Shown piece after piece: positions 18,584 through 27,582 of a DNA stretch of 64,000 bases (the first letter of the stretch is position 1; each line of letters starts with the position of its first letter). The position numbers and the translations under genes were made by a program. The stretch comes from a virus. The notes under the pieces were generated by a model. The model was not told where the DNA came from. It did no database searches and saw only the letters and a program-made list of their open reading frames with translations. The stretch is from positions 1 through 64,000 of the IMG/VR virus record IMGVR_UViG_3300008262_006986; one strand, 5' to 3'.

Positions 18584-19576
18584 ATGAAGCCAATCGGACC
18601 AAATGTAAACAGTTATGGAAAATCTTTGAATGATATCAAAGAACAGTCCTTCCAATGGCGTTCAGAAAATATAGACCCACCTCCGGGATATACGAAGAAA
18701 CCACCGGACAATCAAAATAACATGGGGATTCCAGTACCTGAAGACTGGACCACAGATGTATTCACACAAAAAATAGGATTGGGAACAGAAAACAATTGCG
18801 ACCCTATGCAAACCGGAGCAATTGTAAATGACTTGAATACACCTAATAGAAACACAATTTATCGATATGCAAAATCTGTCCGTGCTTGTGATGAAGCAGT
18901 AATGGACCTTTTTAGAAATCTTGTGATATTGGATGAGGATGGTAAAGCGCATCCAGTCCCAATCATATGGGCAACTCAAGAAAGAGCGGTTGCTGCTGTT
19001 GTCCAAGAGAATGTTCGTAAAGATGAGACTTTGGTAGTTGACAGAATAAAGCTTCCTATGCTTGCAATCAGCAGCACCGGATATGCAATTGCACCTGCTA
19101 GGTACACATATCATCAGGCGATTAACTGGCTTAATGGTCCTGATGGAAAACCAAATTTTACAGCTTCAGAAAAGTACGAAAGAGATACTGTTTTTGGTGT
19201 CGCTAGAGGAATTCCGTTAGACATCGAATACACCTTGCTTGCTTGGACCATGCACTTAGAAGATATGAATCAGATATTGGAACAAATTGTTACCAAATTC
19301 AGCCCTGTGGCATACATAAAAGTAAGAGGCGTTTTGTGGGAAGTTTCCGTAAAAATAAGTTCGATTGCGAACAACCTGCAAACAGAACCGGGAGATCAAG
19401 CTTTGAGAGTCGTAAAATTTCAATTTGGTTTGACAGCAGAAACATATGTTGCCCAACCGATCAAGAGAGAAAAAGCGGTTCTCAAAACAAGGGTTGATAT
19501 AGTAAATGCTTTGAATGAAGACCAAATCAGTCAAGTTTTACACAGGCTGGAAGATGCGGTTGAGGAACTGAAATGA
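18584..19576 (+). CDS. gp15: T4 gp15-like tail terminator
   Basis: 330 aa. Residues ~200-250 (GIPLDIEYTLLAWTMHLEDM, NQILEQIVTKFSPVAYIKV) match the T4 gp15 stretch with YELSIFTRYEDDMFQIVEQILPYF. The upstream LVVDRIKLPMLAIS strand matches gp15 VPITYAS. gp15 caps the sheath and tube and joins the tail to the neck. It is somewhat longer than T4 gp15 (272 aa), with a Pro-rich N-terminal extension. It is first in an apparent tail operon running gp15, small ORF, sheath, tube. Confidence 0.75.
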   Translation: MKPIGPNVNSYGKSLNDIKEQSFQWRSENIDPPPGYTKKPPDNQNNMGIPVPEDWTTDVFTQKIGLGTENNCDPMQTGAIVNDLNTPNRNTIYRYAKSVRACDEAVMDLFRNLVILDEDGKAHPVPIIWATQERAVAAVVQENVRKDETLVVDRIKLPMLAISSTGYAIAPARYTYHQAINWLNGPDGKPNFTASEKYERDTVFGVARGIPLDIEYTLLAWTMHLEDMNQILEQIVTKFSPVAYIKVRGVLWEVSVKISSIANNLQTEPGDQALRVVKFQFGLTAETYVAQPIKREKAVLKTRVDIVNALNEDQISQVLHRLEDAVEELK

Positions 19577-19797
19577 TAGAAATAAAAAACAACAAAAGAC
19601 ATCCGATACAACTAATAATCAAGTCTCGACTTGCTCCAAAAAGCTTCACAGTTTTGAACATTCCGGGGATAGGAAACGGAAAAAATATTTTTCATTTAGA
19701 AGAAGAGAGATCAACTGAATATATAGATAGAGCAGAAAAGGCTGGTCTTATATCAACCAGACATTTAAGTATAGGAGACAAACATGGCAATACTTAA
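19573..19797 (+). CDS. Small protein between tail terminator and sheath genes
   Basis: 74 aa. The ATG overlaps the gp15-like stop (ATGA) and the 3' end overlaps the sheath start by 14 nt. It is basic, with strand-type sequence PIQLIIKSRLAPKSFTVLNI. No family is recognised. Translational coupling on both sides suggests a tail assembly or structural role. Confidence 0.65.
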   Translation: MIEIKNNKRHPIQLIIKSRLAPKSFTVLNIPGIGNGKNIFHLEEERSTEYIDRAEKAGLISTRHLSIGDKHGNT

Positions 19798-22150
19798 GGG
19801 ATTTCCTCCCTCCAACACAATCAGTCCTTCGGTAAGAATTACCGAAAAAGATTTAAGCTTCGTGCCAACCACACCAAGTTTGAACCGTATAGGTTTAGTT
19901 GGGTTTGCCTCGAAGGGGCCAATCAATACACCAACAACCATTACCACACTAACACAACTCGCAAACATATTTGGCAACCCACACCCAGAGTCTGGCGATC
20001 CCTATCTTGTTTACGCTGCCCAACTTGCCTTGCAAGTAAGCAACGAGGTAGTGATTGTTCGTGTTGCTGATACCAATATTGCAAGTCCAACCTATGCCGA
20101 GACTGCCAGCGCTCCTATTCTGCCAGCAGGCCAAGTTATTAGCGTCTATTCCGCAACCTCTCCAGTTGGCAACTCAATCACTTTTGCTGACGATGCTTTC
20201 TTCCGCTGGAAGCTGAATGGTGTCCTAGCTGCAAAAACCTTGGTTGTTTTGGCTGGAACCTATTCAACAAGCACTTTGGTTGACGAACTTAATAGTCAGC
20301 TAGACTATGCTGTCGATGGAATCGAGTTCTTCGTACAAGGTACCGGATACCCAACTGTTGGAATTAAAACTACTTGGGCTTATGGTCCTAGCGCAGTTCT
20401 AGAGTTTGTCAGCGTACAAAACATGCTTGTTGGTCCCGGTAGTCCTGTCTACTTGGGTGAGGACATGGAGCCTGCCGTTCTTACCGGCACAGCCGTCCAA
20501 TTCCCTGATGATGGTTCTTCCACATCCCCAGACACTTGGGACTTCAGCACACTTACCAGCTTGACACTACAGGTTGTTGTTCAAGGCACAGACAATGTGA
20601 ACATCGATGATGTTGTTCAAGTTGTTGACCTAGCAACCCTCTTGTCAGGTGGCCCTTACACCACCCAAGATGTAGTTGATGAAATTAACAACTACATCAC
20701 AGCTGAACTCCCCGGAGGATTTGAAGCTGTTACAGAAGGTGGCTACAACATAATACTAAAAACTCTAACTTTCGGTAGAGATGCCAAGATTAGCGTTAAG
20801 CCTGCCAGCACCGGAGATGTAGTCTTTGGTATGTCAAATAACATTCAGTCTGGTGTTTCTCCCAGCACAAGTTCCGATGCAGTCGGCGCTTATACAGCTG
20901 GCATCTTCACCGGCCCAACAGCTGCCGGAACTACTCCAACATTCACAGTTCTAGCTGATTCCCCCGGTCAAGATGGCAACAGCACTAGCGTAGTCATCAC
21001 CAACGAAACTGGTGGAACTTTCAATATTCAGGTCTACAACAACTCAAATCCTGTTGAGGCTTGGGGCAACCTAACTAAGAATGAGATGTCCCAATACTAT
21101 GTTGGAACCTACTTGGCATTAGTGAGCGATTACATCAAAGTCACAGACAACACTACCATCTCTGCCCCTCCAGTAAACAGCCCAGCAACTGGTGTTGCTT
21201 TGTCTGGTGGAACCGATGGTATTCCAACTGATCCAGATGCTCAAGATGCTCTCTTGATAGGAAGCCCTGTTGCATACACAGGATTATATTCCTTGTCTGA
21301 GCCAGAGCAAATTGATATTGATCTAGTTGCAGTCCCCGGACACTCCTCAACAAGTGTTGTAGTGGCTCTACTGAATCTCTGCCAAAATCTCAGACAGGAT
21401 TGCTTGGCAATCGTTGATCCTCCTCTTGGTCTCACACCACAGGAAATCATAGACTGGCAAAATGGTGTTCATCCACTTAACACCGTCCGATTTGACTCTG
21501 ACTTTGGCGCACTTTACTGGCCTTGGGTCAAGATTCGTGACACTTACAACAATCTAGATGTTTGGGTTCCACCTAGTGGTGCCGTATTAGCAACAATCGC
21601 CAGAAGTGACAGCTTGTCATTCCCATGGTTTGCACCAGCCGGTGTAAACAGAGGTGTTGTTCCCGGCATCACAGATGTCTACTCTCAACCAACTCTAACA
21701 GAGAGAGACTTGATGTATGGCAACAGAAATGCAATCAACCCAATTATCACCTATCCCGACATCGATGGATTCTTAGTGTGGGGCCAAAAGACTCTACAAC
21801 GCAGACCCACCGCTCTTGATAGAGTGAATGTAAGAAGATTGATGTTTTATCTTGAAAAGAACATCAGAATTCAAAGTCGTTCCTTGCTGTTCGACCCACA
21901 CACCGAGCAGTTGAGAGAGCGCTTTGTCGATCTTTGCAAGGGTATTCTTCAAAATGTAGTTACAAACCAAGGCATTTATGACTATGTCGTGAAATGTGAT
22001 GCAGAATTGAATACTGCTGATGTAATCGACAGAAACGAAATGAGAGCCAGAATTGGCGTACAGCCTGTAAAAGCAGCAGAGTTCATCTTCATCGAGTTCT
22101 CTTTGCACAGAACTGGCAGCTTTACTGAAAATACTGAGGTAGTTGTTTAA
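19784..22150 (+). CDS. gp18: Tail sheath protein (T4 gp18 family)
   Basis: 788 aa. The N-terminus has SVRITEKDLSFVPTTPSLNR, IGLVGFASKGPINTPTTITT and the usual gp18 opening; the C-terminal conserved domain has YPDIDGFLVWGQKTLQRRPT, then ALDRVNVRRLMFYLEKNI and RIGVQPVKAAEFIFIEFSL. This is the contractile sheath subunit, so the phage has a contractile tail. It is longer than T4 gp18 (659 aa), with extra surface domains in the middle (residues ~120-480). Codon use is richer in C than its neighbours, as for highly expressed genes. Confidence 0.95.
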   Translation: MAILKGFPPSNTISPSVRITEKDLSFVPTTPSLNRIGLVGFASKGPINTPTTITTLTQLANIFGNPHPESGDPYLVYAAQLALQVSNEVVIVRVADTNIASPTYAETASAPILPAGQVISVYSATSPVGNSITFADDAFFRWKLNGVLAAKTLVVLAGTYSTSTLVDELNSQLDYAVDGIEFFVQGTGYPTVGIKTTWAYGPSAVLEFVSVQNMLVGPGSPVYLGEDMEPAVLTGTAVQFPDDGSSTSPDTWDFSTLTSLTLQVVVQGTDNVNIDDVVQVVDLATLLSGGPYTTQDVVDEINNYITAELPGGFEAVTEGGYNIILKTLTFGRDAKISVKPASTGDVVFGMSNNIQSGVSPSTSSDAVGAYTAGIFTGPTAAGTTPTFTVLADSPGQDGNSTSVVITNETGGTFNIQVYNNSNPVEAWGNLTKNEMSQYYVGTYLALVSDYIKVTDNTTISAPPVNSPATGVALSGGTDGIPTDPDAQDALLIGSPVAYTGLYSLSEPEQIDIDLVAVPGHSSTSVVVALLNLCQNLRQDCLAIVDPPLGLTPQEIIDWQNGVHPLNTVRFDSDFGALYWPWVKIRDTYNNLDVWVPPSGAVLATIARSDSLSFPWFAPAGVNRGVVPGITDVYSQPTLTERDLMYGNRNAINPIITYPDIDGFLVWGQKTLQRRPTALDRVNVRRLMFYLEKNIRIQSRSLLFDPHTEQLRERFVDLCKGILQNVVTNQGIYDYVVKCDAELNTADVIDRNEMRARIGVQPVKAAEFIFIEFSLHRTGSFTENTEVVV

Positions 22151-22170
22151 TAACTAGATAGGAGATTTTT

Positions 22171-22752
22171 ATGGCCTACAATATGGGTATTGGCAAAATT
22201 GCCGATCAAAATGTTACATTCAAAAGGAAGTTTAGATGGGTTTTCAGAGTCGATGGCATCGGTGGCAACGCTAGTGCCTTCATTCCTGATCACTTTGTGA
22301 AAACCACAAAGAGGCCCAGCGTTGATATGCAGGAAGTTACCGTGCATCACTTGCATGGCTATATGCCAATGCCGGGAAAACCAACCTTTGGTGATGCCGA
22401 AGTTGTTTACTATGATATCGTTGATAGCGATAACAGCATGTTATCTCTTTACAACTGGATTGGTGGAGTCTATGACTTCTTATCCCCCAGCAGCAGCCCA
22501 ATCAACCCAAGAATGGCAGTAAGGGCAACTGGTCCCGGTGGTTACACCGCAACAGCTAAGCTCGTCATGCTTGATGGTTGCGGTAATGGACTAGAGCAAT
22601 TCACGATGTACCTATGCTGGCCCAAGAGTGTTGATTTTGGTGATTTGGGTTATGATCAAAACGACCAATGCGATATCACCGTGAGCATGAAATACCAGTT
22701 CATGAACAGAACAAACTTGGCTGGAGCACAGCCAGTATTCAATGGTTGCTGA
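22171..22752 (+). CDS. gp19: Tail tube protein (T4 gp19 family)
   Basis: 193 aa with SD AGGAG. The sequence NVTFKRKFRWVFRVDGIGG and later VVYYDIVDSDNSMLSLYNWI, then LVMLDGCGNGLEQFTMYLCW and a C-terminal DITVSMKYQFMNRTN, follow the gp19 tube pattern. It forms the inner tail tube. It directly follows the sheath gene, as in T4, and ends before a rho-independent terminator. Confidence 0.9.
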   Translation: MAYNMGIGKIADQNVTFKRKFRWVFRVDGIGGNASAFIPDHFVKTTKRPSVDMQEVTVHHLHGYMPMPGKPTFGDAEVVYYDIVDSDNSMLSLYNWIGGVYDFLSPSSSPINPRMAVRATGPGGYTATAKLVMLDGCGNGLEQFTMYLCWPKSVDFGDLGYDQNDQCDITVSMKYQFMNRTNLAGAQPVFNGC

Positions 22753-22775
22753 TTCTGAATATTAAACAATACCTC

Positions 22776-22805
22776 AAAGGCATCAGTTTTACTGATGCCT
22801 TTTTT
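22776..22805 (+). terminator. Rho-independent terminator after tail tube gene
   Basis: A perfect 12-bp stem (AAAGGCATCAGT / ACTGATGCCTTT) with a 3-nt loop runs into a U tract. It closes the gp15-gp18-gp19 operon. Confidence 0.9.
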
Positions 22806-22815
22806 CATATCAAAA

Positions 22816-22823
22816 CATAAATA
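22816..22823 (+). promoter_or_regulatory. Late promoter element CATAAATA
   Basis: CATAAATA lies between the terminator and the second tube-type gene, 16 nt before its GTG start, followed by the strong SD GGAGG. It allows separate late expression of that gene. Confidence 0.6.
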
Positions 22824-22839
22824 ATCTTGGAGGATTATA

Positions 22840-23325
22840 GTGGCGCAATTACTTGGAATATCTTGGGCTTGGCAAACAGTTTTCAAGAGGAAATTTCGTT
22901 ATTTATTTACGATTCCAGATGTTTGTGATGATGGCATATTTTCATGGCCGTCATTAACAGCTGGAAGACCGTCTATAAAATTTGACTCAATAACAGTACC
23001 ACACTTGCAAGAAACCATTAGTTTTCCATCAAGGCCGAATTTTGATCCGATTAACATAACTTTATATGACATTTCATCAAATAATCCGGTATGGAATTGG
23101 ATATTACAGATTTACAACCCTAATTTTGGACTTTACACAAAGAGTAGCCCACATAAAAAGTTGTGTCGGATTTTTACCTTAGATGGTTGTGGAAATCCCT
23201 TAGATGTTTGGATTTTAGAAGGCGCTTATTGTGAAAGTGCCAATTTTGGCTCTCTAGATATGTCTAATGGAGATGTTGTTACTGTAGACATATCAATTAA
23301 ATATGACAGAGCATATAAAAACTAG
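22840..23325 (+). CDS. Second gp19-type tail tube paralogue
   Basis: 161 aa from a GTG start with SD TTGGAGG. VFKRKFRYLFTIPDVCDDG, INITLYDISSNNPVWNWILQ and FTLDGCGNPLDVWILEGAYC align with the tube gene just upstream (FKRKFRWVF, YYDIVDSD, MLDGCGN) at clearly lower similarity. A diverged duplicate could be a tube initiator, baseplate-tube or tail-tip protein. Own late promoter and terminator separation suggest different dosage. Its stop TAG shares CTAG with the convergent gene. Confidence 0.75.
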   Translation: MAQLLGISWAWQTVFKRKFRYLFTIPDVCDDGIFSWPSLTAGRPSIKFDSITVPHLQETISFPSRPNFDPINITLYDISSNNPVWNWILQIYNPNFGLYTKSSPHKKLCRIFTLDGCGNPLDVWILEGAYCESANFGSLDMSNGDVVTVDISIKYDRAYKN

Positions 23326-23558
23326 TCTAAAAACTGATCTGCCTTAATTGTTTCTCTGCATTTACTCAAAAAATCTTCAAGCTCTTTAGGCTTCATTCCA
23401 AGAATCCGACATGCTCCGCTTTTATTAAGCCTGCCTTTTTTGGTATACACTTTGCTTTCATTGAGAAGAAGAGCTTCAATCTTATCTTTGAAACCATTGT
23501 TTTCTAAAATTTGAAGAATTTCTTGTTTTTCGAGTACTTCTAAAAAATTTTTTCGCAT
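23322..23558 (-). CDS. Small helix-turn-helix-like protein
   Basis: 78 aa, all helical. Residues ~40-68 read KKGRLNKSGACRILGMKPKE and then LEDFLSKC, the layout of a helix-turn-helix. It is encoded just downstream of the gp55-like sigma factor on the same strand, so a transcription co-factor is possible; that is inference. No SD is seen. It overlaps the second tube gene by 4 nt at the stops. Confidence 0.55.
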   Translation of the reverse strand: MRKNFLEVLEKQEILQILENNGFKDKIEALLLNESKVYTKKGRLNKSGACRILGMKPKELEDFLSKCRETIKADQFLD

Positions 23559-23640
23559 GATATTAAGACAGCATATAAGCAGTCATTCCTTTCCTTATAA
23601 AAGAAATACAAACTATTATATGAATCATTGAATGATAAAA

Positions 23641-24177
23641 CTATCTTCTTTCATAATACTTATCAAAATTTTTACTATTTATTTTGTCTTTTCTTTTATT
23701 CATCAAATCAATTCCAAGTCTTATTTGTTGTATGTCATTGTATCTCTTTTTCAATTCTTGGTAATTTCTAGCTGATCTCCATAACTGTCTAAAATGGTTT
23801 AGGATACATGTTGTCATGTAATTGAATGCTTTTCCTTTTGCCGGATCGAATTTTTCTGCTCTTTCAAAGCATATCAATACGCCTTCTTGTACAGCGTCAT
23901 CTTCATCTATATGGCTAAACTTAGCATATCTAACTATGTTTTGTGACAGGGTGTAAAACGCAGTTGCCAAAATTCGTTGTGCTTCTGCATAGTCTAATTC
24001 GGCATTTCTTATTTCAGATTCATCAACTATCAAAGGCGATTTAAGATTTTTAGCTATTCGTTTTTGCATTTCCATATCTTTTTGCAAAAAGCTTAACCTC
24101 TGCTTGGCTCTTTGTGCTTTTTGATACTTTATTATTATTATCTCAAATGATTTATTGTTTAGATATTCAGTAGACAT
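23641..24177 (-). CDS. gp55: gp55-like late sigma factor
   Basis: 178 aa with SD AAAGGAG. Residues ~105-150 read IDEDDAVQEGVLICFERAEK, then FDPAKGKAFNYMTTCILNHF, which is sigma region 2 (compare T4 gp55 ...ENCLQYIDNFDPAK...FAYFTQICYYAF). No region 4 is present, as in gp55 (185 aa), which recognises only the -10-like TATAAATA element. The many TATAAATA/CATAAATA elements in this window fit that role. A basic N-terminal coiled-coil stretch precedes the region 2 core. Confidence 0.75.
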   Translation of the reverse strand: MSTEYLNNKSFEIIIIKYQKAQRAKQRLSFLQKDMEMQKRIAKNLKSPLIVDESEIRNAELDYAEAQRILATAFYTLSQNIVRYAKFSHIDEDDAVQEGVLICFERAEKFDPAKGKAFNYMTTCILNHFRQLWRSARNYQELKKRYNDIQQIRLGIDLMNKRKDKINSKNFDKYYERR

Positions 24178-24198
24178 TTTTCTCCTTTGGTAATATAA

Positions 24199-24366
24199 AT
24201 GAAAAACATACTTGAAATTTTTTACGACTATTTATGGAATCCGCAAAAAAAACATCTTTTAATTCACATTATAGAAATTTTAGATAATAATAAAACATTA
24301 GTCAAGAACAAAGATATATTTAAATCTATTTTTGAGGAAAAAATAAATGATAGCAATATTAATTGA
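24199..24366 (+). CDS. Short ORF, possible leader protein
   Basis: 55 aa: MKNILEIFYDYLWNPQKKHL at the N-terminus, highly charged afterwards. The 3' end overlaps the next gene by 20 nt, and that gene's SD (GAGGA) lies inside it, so coupling is likely. TATAAATG overlaps its own start. Supported by position only; family unknown. Confidence 0.4.
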   Translation: MKNILEIFYDYLWNPQKKHLLIHIIEILDNNKTLVKNKDIFKSIFEEKINDSNIN

Positions 24367-25195
24367 TCATTTAAAAGACCCATCTCAAGAGGTTTATTTT
24401 AAAAAATTTTCTGATTTAATATTAACGACAAATCAAGACTTCAAATATTTCGATTCAAAGATACTTAATGATAAAAATTCATTAGAAAAGTTTTGTTATC
24501 AAAATAAAATTGATGGCATACTTAAAGTAAATGCTAGTGAAAGTATCAAACATTTTAGTTTGGATGATTTCGAAGTTAAAACAAACTTTGTTTGTGTGAG
24601 TGATGGAAAATGGATTAAAAAACAAAAACGATTTTTTTCTAATAAATTATTATATAAAAACCAATCTTCTCAACAAATAATTTTACAAGACACATCAGTA
24701 AAATTTAAAAGTCCTATATTAGATGACGATTGTAAGGATTTAGTTTCGATTTATGAAAAAAAAGACTACAAAAAATTCTTACTAGAGTCTGAAAAATGGA
24801 TATTCCACAATTCTAAAGAAATTCAAAATCAAGTCATGATTCGTTATTACTGTGGTTTAGTTTATAACTTTAAGATGCAAAATTTAAAAAAATCATTGGA
24901 GCATTTAGGAGTAGCTATTTTTCTGGCTCCCTCTATGGTCGAATTGTGGTGTGCATGGGCAGATATTTTACTTGACAACAAATTTTATGAAAAGTCTTTA
25001 GCCATTTACAAGAACGCAATGATCGTTAAACAAAAAAGAGATATATTCGATACACAACCAATATGGATTGACAGAAATGAAGACTATGCTAAGAAAATGT
25101 ATGACTCAGTAAAAAAAACAATATCGAATATAAAAATTGTAATAAGCACAGATCAAAACAATTCTTCAAGTTCATTTACAACTACAGTAACTTGA
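24347..25195 (+). CDS. Uncharacterised protein with TPR-like C-terminal half
   Basis: 282 aa with SD GAGGA 8 nt upstream. The N-terminal half (MIAILIDHLKDPSQEVYFKK; DGILKVNASESIKHF) resembles an alpha/beta domain. The C-terminal half has helix pairs with TPR-like spacing: YYCGLVYNFKMQNLKKSLEH, then LGVAIFLAPSMVELWCAWAD and ILLDNKFYEKSLAIYKNAM. A scaffold or glycosyltransferase-associated TPR role is possible. The base composition is very AT-rich. Confidence 0.6.
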   Translation: MIAILIDHLKDPSQEVYFKKFSDLILTTNQDFKYFDSKILNDKNSLEKFCYQNKIDGILKVNASESIKHFSLDDFEVKTNFVCVSDGKWIKKQKRFFSNKLLYKNQSSQQIILQDTSVKFKSPILDDDCKDLVSIYEKKDYKKFLLESEKWIFHNSKEIQNQVMIRYYCGLVYNFKMQNLKKSLEHLGVAIFLAPSMVELWCAWADILLDNKFYEKSLAIYKNAMIVKQKRDIFDTQPIWIDRNEDYAKKMYDSVKKTISNIKIVISTDQNNSSSSFTTTVT

Positions 25196-25536
25196 TCTTC
25201 GTATCGTGTAACTGCTATTTGTTTTCTACCGGGGCGTAGCGACTTTAGTTTAGATTCTAGCTCACCTATAGAACAATTTATAACCATCCAGTTATTTCTC
25301 GAAAGCTTTTCTATTTTTTCATCTAATGACTTATAGTTTTTATCTGGGAAATATTCTTCCAAAGCTTTTTTTGCTTCACGCATTATTTTTTCATAAATTG
25401 GAAAATTGCATGTGCAATTTGGATTATTAAGAAACTTTTGCACATCTGGATGAACAGATTCTGGTAGTTTTTCTCTGAATTTTTTATCTCTTAAAGCTGT
25501 TTTTATATCAAGTAGTGTTATATCACCGCTTTTCAT
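25153..25536 (-). CDS. Uncharacterised protein
   Basis: 127 aa, starting MKSGDITLLDIKTALRDKKF. It has a short cysteine pair (NPNCTCNFPIYEKIM) and a C-terminal strand pattern KQIAVTRYEDQVTVVVNELE. No family is recognised. It overlaps the convergent TPR-like gene by 43 nt and the zinc-ribbon gene upstream by 14 nt, so it ends a four-gene minus-strand operon. Confidence 0.6.
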   Translation of the reverse strand: MKSGDITLLDIKTALRDKKFREKLPESVHPDVQKFLNNPNCTCNFPIYEKIMREAKKALEEYFPDKNYKSLDEKIEKLSRNNWMVINCSIGELESKLKSLRPGRKQIAVTRYEDQVTVVVNELEELF

Positions 25537-25753
25537 TTTTGACTTCCTTCAACAAAAATCCACAAGTCATACATTTTTTAAAACTTTTTCTTTCTACATA
25601 TTCCGCTTTAGTTTTTTTACTAGTTTCTGGCTCAATGTGAGGAATCTTCTTTTGCAAGTTTGCTCGTTGAATTTCAACTAAATGAGTTTCAGAAGTATCA
25701 TAATAATACTTCTTTGCACACTTTTCACACCAAAATGTTGATTTATTATTCAT
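25523..25753 (-). CDS. Small zinc-ribbon protein
   Basis: 76 aa from the ATG at 25753. Two CxxC knuckles (FWCEKCAKKYYY near the N-terminus and KKCMTCGFLL near the C-terminus) frame a basic middle, so it probably binds one zinc. The start overlaps the stop of the membrane-protein gene by 8 nt. No further function can be told. Confidence 0.6.
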   Translation of the reverse strand: MNNKSTFWCEKCAKKYYYDTSETHLVEIQRANLQKKIPHIEPETSKKTKAEYVERKSFKKCMTCGFLLKEVKNEKR

Positions 25754-26072
25754 GAACTTTAATTTGTGTATTAGCCTCAATATACATAAGAAGCATAGCA
25801 TAAAAATAAGAAAGACAAGAACCAGCACATCCTACAGCGAATACTTTACCGACATCAAAAAAAGATAATTGTGGTGGAAAAAAGAAAATTAGTCCCATGA
25901 AAATTCCTGACCAAAATCCAGAGCATTGATAACAATTAAGCATCTTCATCAAAAAAACCGGGACAATTTTTTCTATAAGAGATTTAAATTTGCTAGATAT
26001 TTCACTTTCAACAATAATTTGTGTCATGCCTACTGTTCCTATGAGACACAACAAAAGACTCACTACTTCCAT
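25746..26072 (-). CDS. Small membrane protein, DUF1360-like
   Basis: 108 aa with SD GGAG. It has a hydrophobic N-terminal segment (VVSLLLCLIGTVGMTQII), then LNCYQCSGFWSGIFMGLIFF, the C-x2-C-x2-FW motif typical of DUF1360 membrane proteins, then a third segment (VFAVGCAGSCLSYFYAMLL). About three membrane spans are expected. Function is unknown; such proteins occur in Bacillus and in phages. Confidence 0.65.
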   Translation of the reverse strand: MEVVSLLLCLIGTVGMTQIIVESEISSKFKSLIEKIVPVFLMKMLNCYQCSGFWSGIFMGLIFFFPPQLSFFDVGKVFAVGCAGSCLSYFYAMLLMYIEANTQIKVHE

Positions 26073-26431
26073 AATGTTACTCCTATAAAATTATTTTTAC
26101 GATACAAGCAAAAGTCTATACAATTAAAGTCTTCTGGCATTTGAAATTCAAGATTTTCTATAGTTTCGTCTACATTATGGACTAATGATGAATCGTCTCT
26201 AAGAAGAATAACATCATCTTGTAATATATATTTTAAGATATTAATGTCATCCGAATCTATGTTTTTCAATAATTTTGAAATACTTTCTGATCTGATAAAC
26301 TTCAAAGCTGGAATTACTTGAGACATATTCCAATTATCAAAAATATGTTTATGCCTTGTTAGTTTTGATGTTATTTTTTTGTTCTTAAATATAATATCTT
26401 CTATATTTTTCGAAGTTAAAATAATTGGCAT
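26063..26431 (-). CDS. Uncharacterised protein
   Basis: 122 aa, starting MPIILTSKNIEDIIFKNKKI. The ATG is only 5 nt after a TATAAT on the same strand (26437-26442) and there is no SD, so it may be read from a leaderless transcript, although no good -35 is visible. It is charged and helical. No family is recognised. It overlaps the DUF1360-like gene downstream by 10 nt. Confidence 0.6.
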   Translation of the reverse strand: MPIILTSKNIEDIIFKNKKITSKLTRHKHIFDNWNMSQVIPALKFIRSESISKLLKNIDSDDINILKYILQDDVILLRDDSSLVHNVDETIENLEFQMPEDFNCIDFCLYRKNNFIGVTLWK

Positions 26432-26470
26432 AAACTATTATAATCTTAAATTGTGAAATTAGGAGAAAAA

Positions 26471-27565
26471 ATGACTGATGAGATTTATCGCCCACAAAGA
26501 CCCAATCAAAACCCACAGCAATCTAATCCAATGCAGAACCTCCCGCATCAGCATCCGGCTTTTAACCCAGCCATGCAGCCCGAACCCGTTCCCCCACACA
26601 TTGCCCAAAGAATGGAAGTTGAAGACGAATCAAAAGTAAAAATTTCTGGCAACATTCCCCCCAAGCTTTTAGAACGCCTACAAAAGACTGGTGGTGTTCC
26701 TGAACAACAAGCGCCTGTTTTTACTAATGCACCTTCAATAAATACATTTTCGCAAAACTTTAGTGGCAATTTACAAAGTATTCTCGAAAGCTTGAAATCA
26801 CATTCGAGCCACTATGAGCAAGTTACTTTGCCATCTATGGGGCGCTTTTATGACGGCACAGATGGCCCTACTAATGGGGTGCTACATATTCGACCTATGA
26901 CAGGGGAAGAAGAGCAAATCTTAGCCACACCACGATTTGTGAAAAAGGGTACTGCAATAAATATGATTTTCTCAAGGTGCATTCAAGAAAACATAAAGCC
27001 GGAAAATCTTTTATCTGTTGATAGAACATTTATCTTGATTTACTTGCGTGGCATTTCTTACGGTACAGAGTATGAAGTTGAAATCAAAGACCCAGAAAGT
27101 GATCGTAAGTTTACTACTGTTATTGACCTTGATACTTTAGAAGTCGAAAACTGCCCTGTTGATTATGGCCCTACTTTGATGGATGTTCTTCCGAAGAGCA
27201 ACCTTTCAGTCACATATCGTTTGAGTAGAGGAAGAGATGAGATTGCGCTACAAGAATACAGAGAGAAGAAACTAAAAAACATCGGTGAAAATGGTTCTGA
27301 TGATAGTTTGATTTACAGAACTGCTCAGCTTATCGAAGAAATTCAGGGAGTAACAGATAAACATGAACTTCAGATATTGATCAAGAATCTACCGATTCAA
27401 GATGTTTCTTATTTGCGTAATTTGGTCACAGAACCTCCTTTTGGTATCGATACCAAAGTTACAGTTATTTCTCCTCTCACATCTGATGAATTCACTATCG
27501 AACTACCACTTGAAGCAAATTTTTTCTTCCCAAGGGGCAAGAAGAAGGAGAAAACCCAAGCATAA
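26471..27565 (+). CDS. gp26: T4 gp26-like baseplate hub/chaperone protein
   Basis: 364 aa from the ATG at 26471, chosen for SD AGGAG 6 nt upstream rather than the GTG at 26453. The first ~90 residues are Pro/Gln-rich. The conserved T4 baseplate domain follows: VTLPSMGRFYDGTDGPTNGV, LHIRPMTGEEEQILATPRFV, then NLLSVDRTFILIYLRGISYG and TEYEVEIKDP. The C-terminus has a helical part and a strand ending in FTIELPLEANFFFPRGKKK. T4 gp26 is shorter (208 aa). In other tailed phages this slot holds tail-assembly chaperones with a frameshifted form. Confidence 0.75.
   Translation: MTDEIYRPQRPNQNPQQSNPMQNLPHQHPAFNPAMQPEPVPPHIAQRMEVEDESKVKISGNIPPKLLERLQKTGGVPEQQAPVFTNAPSINTFSQNFSGNLQSILESLKSHSSHYEQVTLPSMGRFYDGTDGPTNGVLHIRPMTGEEEQILATPRFVKKGTAINMIFSRCIQENIKPENLLSVDRTFILIYLRGISYGTEYEVEIKDPESDRKFTTVIDLDTLEVENCPVDYGPTLMDVLPKSNLSVTYRLSRGRDEIALQEYREKKLKNIGENGSDDSLIYRTAQLIEEIQGVTDKHELQILIKNLPIQDVSYLRNLVTEPPFGIDTKVTVISPLTSDEFTIELPLEANFFFPRGKKKEKTQA
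27517..27523 (+). other. Candidate -1 frameshift heptamer A_AAT_TTT
   Basis: The heptamer AAATTTT falls in the gp26-like frame as A AAT TTT, the canonical X XXY YYZ slippery pattern. A -1 shift enters a frame that is open from 27514 to 27732 and runs directly into the small ORF at 27583. No clear stimulatory hairpin was found by eye. Confidence 0.35.
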
Positions 27566-27582
27566 TTTTATGGAAAAACCTC

